DNA from: DASYAN01 sp034431765
GTDB lineage: Bacteria; Chloroflexota; Ktedonobacteria; Ktedonobacterales; Ktedonobacteraceae
NCBI GenBank assembly: GCA_034431765.1
Contig: DAOUDD010000176.1
Location: 1 to 10,065 of the forward strand
DNA length: 10,065 nucleotides
Reading direction: 5' to 3'
Numbering within the stretch: position 1 is the first letter of the stretch; each line of letters begins with the position of its first letter. A program made the position numbers and the translations under genes. Below are positions 1 through 5,391 of this stretch, in pieces. The notes beneath the pieces were generated by a model. The model was given only the letters and a program-made list of their open reading frames with translations, was not told where the DNA came from and ran no database searches.

Positions 1-15
1 ACAAACAATACTCAT
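1..15 (-). CDS. Possible start of a further gene of the leftward operon (partial)
   Basis: On the minus strand an ATG at 15-13 opens a frame of five codons (MSIVC) that runs off the window. An AGAGGA motif at 22-17 lies just upstream, and the preceding ABM gene ends only 25 bases away. The operon may therefore continue beyond the edge. The Shine-Dalgarno spacing is short and no family can be read from five residues, so this is a tentative call. Confidence 0.28.
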
Positions 16-40
16 TTCCTCTAAACTTGAGGTGCGGAAC

Positions 41-376
41 TTATCTCTTGTGCGGTGCTTCCTCGACGGATATAACTTCGTATAACAATGGCTCGACGGA
101 AGTCGCAACTCCAGCAGCTTGACGCAGATGTGGTATCACGTCTGGATCCGCTAACATGGCCTGAAAATCCTCCTGACTCCGCCACTGAGCGTAGTTGACG
201 ACATGCGTTCCATCCAAACTTTTGTGGATATTGGCGGAAATAAAGCCTGGGAATTTGTTTATGACCATTTCTGTTGCTTTGACCAGTTCGTCTACAAGTA
301 GCTGCTGCTTCTCCGGTGTTACTGTAAAAACATTGATCAACGTGGTAATGGTGCTATTTTGCACAATCTGTGTCAT
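41..376 (-). CDS. Antibiotic biosynthesis monooxygenase (ABM) domain protein, copy 1
   Basis: This 111-residue protein is the size of a single ABM domain, a dimeric ferredoxin-like alpha-beta barrel. The family includes cofactor-free quinone-forming monooxygenases and many proteins of unknown function. The N-terminal strand (ITTLINVFTVTPEKQQ, residues 10-25) is followed by a helix, then PGFISANIHKSLDGT (43-57), YAQW (62-65) and FQAM (71-74), the usual ABM order. There is no signal peptide or membrane segment, so it is probably cytosolic. The start lies 14 bases after the stop of a clear paralogue (391-705) and both share the exact IHKSLDGT block, so this is a tandem duplication. It is the last complete gene of the leftward operon. 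The substrate is unknown. Oxidation or detoxification of a phenol or quinone is inferred from family and neighbours. Confidence 0.8.
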   Translation of the reverse strand: MTQIVQNSTITTLINVFTVTPEKQQLLVDELVKATEMVINKFPGFISANIHKSLDGTHVVNYAQWRSQEDFQAMLADPDVIPHLRQAAGVATSVEPLLYEVISVEEAPHKR

Positions 377-390
377 CTGTTTCCCATCCT

Positions 391-705
391 TTATGAAACT
401 TCTTTGACATACGTTACTTCATAGATTCCCGCATTCGTTATGGCTGCTGCAGGATCGATATGTGATTTTCCCTCTGGACTCTGGGCCATCGCCTCGAAAG
501 AGGCACGATCCTTCCACTGGATGTACTCTGCGATCTTGGTTCCATCAAGACTTTTGTGAATGCTACAGGAAACGAAGCCCGGCCTCTTACTATGAGCATC
601 CGAAACCTCAACAAGATGCTCAAAGAGCTGTTGTTGATTCTCAGGTGTGCTCGGCCAGACGACAATTGCCGTAAAAATGCTGTTACTCTGTGAAATAGTT
701 GCCAT
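391..705 (-). CDS. Antibiotic biosynthesis monooxygenase (ABM) domain protein, copy 2
   Basis: This 104-residue single-domain ABM protein is paralogous to the gene at 41-376. Shared features are the early beta strand (FTAIVVWPSTPENQQQ, 11-26), PGFVSCSIHKSLDGT (42-56), YIQW (61-64) and FEAM (70-73). No signal peptide is visible. An AGGAGA Shine-Dalgarno sits six bases before the ATG, overlapping the end of the dehydrogenase gene, whose stop is nine bases upstream, so co-translation is likely. The proteins differ most in the helix after residue 30 and in the C-terminal third, so the copies may have diverged in substrate or may form a heterodimer. That last point is inference. Specific function is unassigned; cofactor-independent oxidation of an aromatic compound is the family-based guess. 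Confidence 0.8.
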   Translation of the reverse strand: MATISQSNSIFTAIVVWPSTPENQQQLFEHLVEVSDAHSKRPGFVSCSIHKSLDGTKIAEYIQWKDRASFEAMAQSPEGKSHIDPAAAITNAGIYEVTYVKEVS

Positions 706-714
706 GAGTTTCTC

Positions 715-1701
715 CTAATGCTCCTTCTCGAATGTCAACAACACTTTCCCGAACGGACGCCCCTCTACCTGATAACGTTGCGCCTCTACCACCTGTTCAA
801 AGGGGAAAGTCCGGTCAATCAGGGGTTGAATCTGCCCTTCTGTCCATAACTTAAAATAGAAATGAAAAGCCTCCTCTAGCACTTCTTGAGGAACAAAGGC
901 AGTCATATGCCCAACGATTTTCAGGCTTTTGGTTATAATAGGAAGAAGATTGACGTGAGATTGGCGTCCAGCTGAGGTTCCCATAAGCACAAGGGTCCCA
1001 CCGGGTTCCAATACCTCCAGGCTCTGAGCCGTAATATCGCCTCCCAGACAATCAATAACCAAGTCTACTCCGTTCTTCTCAGTGAGACGTGCGATTCCAT
1101 CTCGTATGGACTCTTGCGTGAGATCAATCACATCTTTGTAACCCAGTTCACGCGCCCGTTCAGCTTTAGCAGTGGATCCAGCTGTCGTAATCACATGGGC
1201 CGCGCCTAATACCTTTCCTAACTGAATGACGGCGTTCCCAACACTACTTCCCACACCCGGAGCGAAGACTACTTGTCCTGGTTGTAGATGACCATGATAG
1301 ATTAATCCCGTATAGGCAGTATCATAGGCGGTTCGCAATGCAGCGGCTTCCATGTAGTTCACGCCATCCGACAAAGGTATCACTAATGAGCGTGGTGCTA
1401 GAACATACTCCTGCCATGTTCCACCACGTGGCAAAAAATAGGCGTGCCGAAACATGACTACTTGTCCTATCGGCAAGTCGCTGCCCTCGCTGACGATAAC
1501 GCCTACCCCTTCGGAACCCAAGATCATCGGTAGGTTTCTCGCCCAAGCAATGATGCCCAGGCGTGTGTGATGGTCTAGAGGATTAATAGCTGCCGCCGTC
1601 ATTTTGACGAGCACTTGCCCCGCTTCGGGAACTGGCAGAGGAAGGTTCACGAATTGTAACTGATCGTAGCCACCATGCGCAGAAATCTGAACAGCTTTCA
1701 T
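715..1701 (-). CDS. Zinc-less MDR-family NAD(P)H:quinone oxidoreductase-like dehydrogenase
   Basis: This 328-residue protein has normal length for the medium-chain dehydrogenase/reductase family, quinone oxidoreductase branch. It has an N-terminal GroES-like domain (MKAVQISAHGGYDQLQF, then VLVKMTAAAINPLDHHTR at 30-47 and GSEGVGVI at 62-69). The Rossmann domain carries the nucleotide loop PGVGSSVGNAVIQLGK (148-163). The C-terminal FGKVLLTF (317-324) is typical of the family ending. The Cys/His/Glu set for catalytic and structural zinc is absent, as in quinone and enoyl reductases of this family. It is expected to reduce a quinone or an alpha,beta-unsaturated carbonyl with NAD(P)H in the cytosol. 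GGAGAGGAA precedes the ATG, overlapping the stop of the BNR gene four bases upstream, so the two are translationally linked. Quinone handling alongside an aromatic pathway is plausible but inferred. Substrate and cofactor preference are not evident. Confidence 0.87.
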   Translation of the reverse strand: MKAVQISAHGGYDQLQFVNLPLPVPEAGQVLVKMTAAAINPLDHHTRLGIIAWARNLPMILGSEGVGVIVSEGSDLPIGQVVMFRHAYFLPRGGTWQEYVLAPRSLVIPLSDGVNYMEAAALRTAYDTAYTGLIYHGHLQPGQVVFAPGVGSSVGNAVIQLGKVLGAAHVITTAGSTAKAERARELGYKDVIDLTQESIRDGIARLTEKNGVDLVIDCLGGDITAQSLEVLEPGGTLVLMGTSAGRQSHVNLLPIITKSLKIVGHMTAFVPQEVLEEAFHFYFKLWTEGQIQPLIDRTFPFEQVVEAQRYQVEGRPFGKVLLTFEKEH

Positions 1702-1705
1702 GATG

Positions 1706-2794
1706 CTATTCCTCTCCGATCAGTAAGCCGTGCACATGTTGCATGCGAAAGTGTTGTGGAAGATCGATAGGAAGACGGTCCCAGTGCTCTCCTTGATCGG
1801 TGGAACGATACACACCTCGTCCAGAGGCGGCGTAAAAGGTACCCGGTTCCTCCTCGCGCGTAGCGAGAAATTGTATAAGTGTTCCTTTGGGTTCAGGAAG
1901 TCCTGCACTCACGAGATGCCAAGGAGAGTTTCGGGTGCGTTTGTAGATGTAGGACTCGGCCCAGTCAGCCATATGGGCATGTTCGGGTCCTTGAGCACCT
2001 GATAAAAGGATCGTATCGGGATCGGCTGGGTCAACAGCAACACTCCAGAAGTAGAAGTGTTCTAACCCTTCTGTTTGCGTTTCCCAGGTTATGCCACCAT
2101 CATGTGTTTCAGCGTACCCTCCATACGTGAGGACGAGATAGGGGCGTCCCTGCTCATCAGTCCTCCTGGAGTGGGCAGGAGTTCCGGAACCGCCTGTCTC
2201 GTAGACCCGTCCTGGAGCGAGTTTGTGAGAGGTAAGGGAATGTCCATCGATCTGTGCCTCTATTTTGTGATCTTCCCAAGTTAAGCCAGAATCACGACTG
2301 ACCATGACGCCTCCCTGTTCAATAGCAACAAACAGACGTGCGGGATCAACAGGGTCAGGTTCAATCCAGCGGACATGATGGGTATGGGGCCGTGGGGGAA
2401 AACTCCAGGGAAGCGCGGTACGAGACGGAATATCTTGGAGTGAAGTCCGTTCAACCCATGTATCACCACCGTCTTCCGAACGGAAAAGTGCGCTTGGCTC
2501 CGTTCCTGCCCAGACCACTCCATAGGTGCCAACTCGCTCAACCGGACTCACCGCAACAGACATCACCTCTGCCGAGCCAATGCCTGATCCTACTGGTTCC
2601 CATGTTTTACCAGCATCGTTGCTCCGCCATAATCCTTTTCCAAAGGTCGCGCAATACAGACGTACCGGATGATGCGGATCGGCGGCGAGGGCGTGTGCTG
2701 GCACATCCTCCAATGTCGTTTCCAATTTCCAACTTCCATCCTGCTCTGTTGCACGTAACACGGCATCTTCCATCGCAAGAGTAAGCGTTTTCAT
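1706..2794 (-). CDS. BNR/Asp-box repeat beta-propeller protein, apparently cytosolic
   Basis: This 362-residue protein has five recognisable Asp boxes of the S/T-x-D-x-G-x-T/H-W type: SNDAGKTW (58-65), SEDGGDTW (106-113), SRDSGLTW (166-173), THDGGITW (230-237) and STDQGEHW (331-338). Such repeats mark beta-propeller folds of the BNR/sortilin/sialidase-like superfamily. Several repeats are followed by strands typical of blades, for example ARLFVAIEQGGVMVS and DTILLSGAQG. There is no signal peptide, lipobox or transmembrane segment, which is unusual because many such proteins are exported. It is first in the leftward operon, with an 80-base leader and an AAAGGAG Shine-Dalgarno that overlaps a perfect palindrome. 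Sialidase catalytic residues cannot be recognised, so I do not call it a glycosidase. Asp-box propellers can be binding scaffolds or enzymes. Function is unknown. Confidence 0.78.
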   Translation of the reverse strand: MKTLTLAMEDAVLRATEQDGSWKLETTLEDVPAHALAADPHHPVRLYCATFGKGLWRSNDAGKTWEPVGSGIGSAEVMSVAVSPVERVGTYGVVWAGTEPSALFRSEDGGDTWVERTSLQDIPSRTALPWSFPPRPHTHHVRWIEPDPVDPARLFVAIEQGGVMVSRDSGLTWEDHKIEAQIDGHSLTSHKLAPGRVYETGGSGTPAHSRRTDEQGRPYLVLTYGGYAETHDGGITWETQTEGLEHFYFWSVAVDPADPDTILLSGAQGPEHAHMADWAESYIYKRTRNSPWHLVSAGLPEPKGTLIQFLATREEEPGTFYAASGRGVYRSTDQGEHWDRLPIDLPQHFRMQHVHGLLIGEE

Positions 2795-2804
2795 AGCTAA
2801 TCTC

Positions 2805-2824
2805 CTTTGTCAGTACTGACAAAG
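2805..2824. promoter_or_regulatory. Perfect 20-base palindrome overlapping the BNR gene ribosome site
   Basis: CTTTGTCAGTACTGACAAAG is an exact palindrome. On the minus strand its last bases form the AAAGGAG Shine-Dalgarno of the BNR gene. It can be a DNA operator just downstream of the predicted promoter, or an RNA stem that hides part of the ribosome site. The sequence does not decide between these. Confidence 0.55.
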
Positions 2825-2847
2825 AGTGCGGAGTCTATGCACTCTTT
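2821..2847 (-). promoter_or_regulatory. Leader hairpin of the leftward operon
   Basis: AAAGAGTGC and GCACTCTTT form a perfect nine-base-pair stem around a nine-base loop in the leader RNA. One arm shares four bases with the palindrome at 2805-2824, so the two stems compete at that junction. There is no U-run, so it is not a typical terminator. Confidence 0.5.
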
Positions 2848-2953
2848 TCTGACATACGACATATTCATATCGAATATCAAGAATACTAACACATGACTTT
2901 CCTTTTTGTCAAGCTTTTCACCTTGAATTTTGTAAATTGACGTTTAGATAAAT
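2846..2953 (-). repeat. Left arm of the divergent-promoter inverted repeat
   Basis: Read on the minus strand, this arm matches the right arm at 3302-3398. The core at 2871-2919 matches 3325-3373 over 49 bases with three differences, all transitions. The distal GTTTAGATAAA (2942-2952) matches TTTATCTAAAC (3303-3313). Weaker, ungapped similarity continues into the leader and ends in a shared TCAGAAA. The arms differ by about ten bases of spacing between the distal motif and the core. Confidence 0.85.
2883..2912 (-). promoter_or_regulatory. Sigma-70-type promoter of the leftward operon
   Basis: On the minus strand, TTGACA (2912-2907) is followed after 18 bases by TAGTAT (2888-2883). Transcription should start near 2876, about 80 bases before the BNR start codon. 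The box sequences, spacing and surrounding bases mirror the rightward promoter at 3332-3361. Just downstream, ATATTC-N5-GAATAT at 2861-2877 covers the predicted start point and may be an operator. Confidence 0.7.
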
Positions 2954-3301
2954 GAGTAAAAAGGCACCCTTTGGTTGTCAAGGGATACCTAAAAGCGTCA
3001 TGTACTTTCCACAAAACGAAACAGGAAAAGGACAGTATGCCTTGAACTTTAACACATTGCAGCAAGTCCGGCAGCAGACCTACAACAGTTTTGAACTTGG
3101 CACACCTGCCCGCCCGTGTCAAAAGCGTGGAAAATGTCTGGCCGAGCTTTGGGGTTTCATCCTGAGCCTGCGCCTCGCTATGACGTGGTGATCAAAGGGC
3201 CAAAAAAGCCCTCGGAAGCGAGCGGATGAACCAATCTGAACTCTCATTCTGATCGTTTTCCCTTTCCAACTGACCTCCTTTGAGAAGGTCAGAAGGGTCC
3301 T
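2954..3301. other. Central part of the divergent spacer, no confident gene
   Basis: This stretch of about 350 bases lies between the two promoter arms. It holds an open frame of 79 codons (2952-3191, plus strand) without a ribosome site, and a 31-codon frame at 3134-3229. Neither is supported as a gene. Three small inverted repeats are visible: AGGGC-N7-GCCCT at 3196-3212, CTCG-N4-CGAG at 3211-3222 and CTGACCT-N9-AGGTCAG at 3270-3292. The segment at 3110-3230 is richer in G and C than the promoter arms around it, which would fit decayed coding or mobile-element DNA, but I recognise no family. Confidence 0.4.
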
Positions 3302-3398
3302 GTTTATCTAAACATAATTGGAAAGAAAAGCTTGACAAAAAGGAAAGTTATATGTTAATATTCTTGATATTCGGCATACGTGTTTCACATTTCAGAAA
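3302..3398 (+). repeat. Right arm of the divergent-promoter inverted repeat
   Basis: This is the plus-strand counterpart of 2846-2953. It contains the GTTTA-TC-TAAAC element (3302-3313), the shared 49-base core (3325-3373) with both promoter boxes, and a degenerate match through the start of the leader to TCAGAAA at 3392-3398. Matching order on opposite strands shows that the two operons start from duplicated, inverted promoter DNA. Confidence 0.85.
3332..3361 (+). promoter_or_regulatory. Sigma-70-type promoter of the rightward aromatic operon
   Basis: TTGACA (3332-3337) and TAATAT (3356-3361) are separated by 18 bases. The start point should be near 3368, leaving a leader of about 117 bases before the TAXI-like gene. 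The near-palindromic GTTTATCTAAAC at 3302-3313 lies 18 bases upstream of the -35 box, a suitable place for an activator. Confidence 0.72.
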
Positions 3399-3427
3399 TA
3401 AAAGAGTTGGAGGGGAAGGAGTACAGT

Positions 3428-3493
3428 GTGTACAAAGCGTGTGAAGCCACCTTTCTCGGATTAGCAATAAAGCAAGAGGTGAGGTATGAATAA
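3428..3493 (+). CDS. Possible 21-residue leader peptide before the TAXI-like gene
   Basis: A GTG at 3428 opens 21 codons (beginning MYKACEATFLG, ending KQEVRYE) and stops at TAA 3491-3493. It is preceded by the strongest purine-rich Shine-Dalgarno in the area (GGAGGGGAAGGAG, 3409-3421), with six bases between AAGGAG and the GTG. Its end overlaps the ATG of the downstream gene by eight bases in another frame, so translation could be coupled. No run of a single amino acid suggests classical attenuation. A second GTG at 3426 gives only 12 codons. It could also be a chance frame beside a purine-rich leader. The case rests on ribosome-site quality and the overlap alone. Confidence 0.3.
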   Translation: MYKACEATFLGLAIKQEVRYE

Positions 3494-4484
3494 CTATCCT
3501 GAACTCGGCTGGGGGCAGAGCAATGTAGAAGTCCACCTGCGTTTTATGGGTGGATGGGGAAATGAAAACCTCACGAGTGCGTGTGGTTGGATAACTACGG
3601 GGATGCATTGGCGTACAGCGAAGTCCTCGACCTTTTCAATTCATACTGGGCGCGGCTATTTTGATAACGTGAACGCCCTCGTTGAAGGTTCCGTCGATGT
3701 CGTCGTCACAACACCTACTGTCACAGCAGCAATGGCATTTCAGGGGCGTGGCCCGTATACACACGAGCATTCCAACCTTCGAGCGATTGCAGCCCTTCCC
3801 CACCGGGATCGCTTACTTTTTGCCCTTGATGCAGATGTGGCTGATCGTTATGGACTCATGACATTTGCAGACATAGTTGCGAAGCGACCACCGCTACGAA
3901 TCGCAACAGGGTACAACGACGGTGTGAATGTGATCGGCTATGCTGTAGACAAAGTGCTCAATGCCTATGGGACGACGTGGGAAGCCTTAGAGCAATGGGG
4001 AGGTCGATGGTCTGTCGCAGATACTCCTTTTCCAGCACTGACATTGTTTGCCACAGGAGAAGTTGATGCGCTCTTTCATGAGGCAATGATGATCTGGCCG
4101 AGTTCTTTGAATGGCAAAGCAGTACGCTATATATCGCTTGACCCCACCGTCTTGAACACTCTGCATCAACAGTACGGATATAGACGAGAAGACCTGGAAC
4201 CAGGAGACCTGCCAGGTGTAGAACAACGTCTTCCCACCATCGATTTTAGTCAATGGGTCATCGTCGCACGCGATGATCTACCAGAAGAGGTCGCCTATCT
4301 TATGACACAAGTCATGGTCGAGGACCGTGCTGACTTTGAAGCACGCTACCGTCATCTCCCTGTTCAGGCAAGTCCGCTCTATTATCCAATAAGACCAGAA
4401 GATATGTGCCGGGTCGATCCCATTCCGTTACATCCAGGAGCTGTGCGCTACTATCGTGAACATGGCTTTTTGACAGAGGCATGA
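3486..4484 (+). CDS. TAXI-family (TRAP solute receptor-like) protein without signal peptide
   Basis: This 332-residue protein has the type 2 periplasmic-binding fold of the TAXI family. Recognisable parts are LRFMGGWGNENL (18-29), the NVNALVEGSVDVVVTTPTVTAAMAFQG segment (61-87), NLRAIAAL (97-104), the second-lobe opening PPLRIATGYNDGVNVIGYAVDKVLNAYG (135-162), FATGEVDALFHEA (188-200) and the characteristic C-terminal IPLHPGAVRYYREHGFL (313-329). Typical members are secreted receptors for TRAP transporters. This one starts directly in the mature-like region with no hydrophobic signal or lipobox, and an in-frame TGA just before the ATG (3480-3482) rules out a longer N-terminus. No TRAP membrane subunits occur in the window. 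It is first in the catabolic operon, with GAGGTGAGG before the ATG. It may be a cytosolic enzyme or ligand-binding protein for an aromatic acid. Family placement is good; role is open. Confidence 0.8.
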   Translation: MNNYPELGWGQSNVEVHLRFMGGWGNENLTSACGWITTGMHWRTAKSSTFSIHTGRGYFDNVNALVEGSVDVVVTTPTVTAAMAFQGRGPYTHEHSNLRAIAALPHRDRLLFALDADVADRYGLMTFADIVAKRPPLRIATGYNDGVNVIGYAVDKVLNAYGTTWEALEQWGGRWSVADTPFPALTLFATGEVDALFHEAMMIWPSSLNGKAVRYISLDPTVLNTLHQQYGYRREDLEPGDLPGVEQRLPTIDFSQWVIVARDDLPEEVAYLMTQVMVEDRADFEARYRHLPVQASPLYYPIRPEDMCRVDPIPLHPGAVRYYREHGFLTEA

Positions 4485-4531
4485 GGAGCAATCAGTGGAG
4501 AAAGGATTTGCGGCGATGAAAGGACTTTTCG

Positions 4532-5371
4532 ATGTTCGCTCGACTTGATCATATTCAGCTCCTGAGTCCAGCACCTGAGCGTCTTGCCCATTTTTATCAG
4601 GATGTGATGGGAATGGCTGCCGAGCAAATTGCTTCTGAGGTTTGGCTCTGTCAAGGTCCCCGACGACGCGTACTCATTGGGAAAAAGCTGTCCCGTGTCC
4701 TGGGTTTTGGTGCCTTTGGATGTACCAACAACGACGACGTTGCCAGGCTAAAGGCCAGACTCATAGCTCAAGGAGTTTCTCTCGCCCCATCGCCGAGTCC
4801 CTTGTTCGCAGACAATGCCTTTTCTTTCTCTGATCCTGATGGAAACTGCATCGTCTTTGGAGTTGCCGGGCACTCAAAACCGGACGATGACGCTGTGAAA
4901 GGAGTTCCTCTTCCAGCACGACTTCAGCACCTAACGGTTGGCAGTCGGAATGCTGAAGCGATGGTCCATTTCTACCGTGATATCGTCGGACTCGTGATTT
5001 CTGACACAATGCGTGACGAGACAGAGGTGAGTGCATGCTGGCTACGGACTCCAGATGATGTAGAACATCATTCCTTTGCCATTTTTCGTGCCGAACAGGA
5101 TGAGATTGATCATTATTCGTATGAACTCGACGACTGGGCAGGTATTCGTGATTGGGCCGATCATTTCGCCAAGAAGGACTTCAAACTCTTCTGGGGACCA
5201 GGCCGTCATGGTCCAGGCAACAATCTCTTCATCTTTGTGCTTGATCCCGATGGTAACAAGATTGAACTTTCCGCCGAGTTAGAGATAATGGACAAAGGCC
5301 GACCAGCAGGGATTTGGCGACACGAGCCAGATACCCTCAATCTGTGGGGACCGTCATTTATGCGAAGTTAA
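4532..5371 (+). CDS. Type I extradiol ring-cleavage dioxygenase (two-domain VOC)
   Basis: This 279-residue protein has two vicinal-oxygen-chelate domains: an N-terminal non-catalytic half (LDHIQLLSPAPERLAHFYQDVMGM, 5-28; FSFSDPDGNCIVFG, 97-110) and a C-terminal catalytic half (LQHLTVGSRNAEAMVHFYRDIVGL, 131-154). The iron ligands fit His133, His194 (DHYSYELDDW) and Glu245 (DPDGNKIELSAE). The 61- and 51-residue gaps match those I know for catechol 2,3-dioxygenase. His179 lies 15 before the second ligand, the place of the conserved catalytic histidine. Phe235 stands ten before the glutamate, where Tyr is usual. It should cleave a catechol-type ring next to the two hydroxyls, giving a hydroxymuconate-type product for the next enzyme. 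AAGGA seven bases upstream supports this ATG. The gap from the TAXI-like gene is 47 bases. The substrate is unknown. Confidence 0.88.
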   Translation: MFARLDHIQLLSPAPERLAHFYQDVMGMAAEQIASEVWLCQGPRRRVLIGKKLSRVLGFGAFGCTNNDDVARLKARLIAQGVSLAPSPSPLFADNAFSFSDPDGNCIVFGVAGHSKPDDDAVKGVPLPARLQHLTVGSRNAEAMVHFYRDIVGLVISDTMRDETEVSACWLRTPDDVEHHSFAIFRAEQDEIDHYSYELDDWAGIRDWADHFAKKDFKLFWGPGRHGPGNNLFIFVLDPDGNKIELSAELEIMDKGRPAGIWRHEPDTLNLWGPSFMRS

Positions 5372-5391
5372 GTGCTCACAAGGGAAGAACG

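Noticed and set aside
2338..2784. 148-codon plus-strand frame
   Set aside because: It lies antisense to the BNR gene, whose five Asp boxes establish the coding strand. Its residue composition is unlike a real protein.
2797..2862. 21-codon leader ORF on the minus strand before the BNR gene
   Set aside because: It has no Shine-Dalgarno, and its ATG lies only about 14 bases from the predicted transcript start. It is mentioned with the leader finding but not annotated as a gene.
2952..3191. 79-codon plus-strand frame in the divergent spacer
   Set aside because: There is no ribosome site before the ATG, it begins inside the left promoter arm, and no recognisable family or domain is visible.
3196..3222. 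Tandem small hairpins as a terminator
   Set aside because: The stems are four to five base pairs with no T-run after them, and no operon ends nearby on either strand.
2871..3373. Small transposable element with terminal inverted repeats
   Set aside because: The arms hold complete promoters, similarity fades gradually past the supposed ends, and no target duplication is visible. It is kept only as an alternative.
5314..5391. 26-residue N-terminal extension of the FAH-family protein
   Set aside because: It lies within the dioxygenase coding region. The ATG at 5392 has a ribosome site and begins at the conserved first strand.
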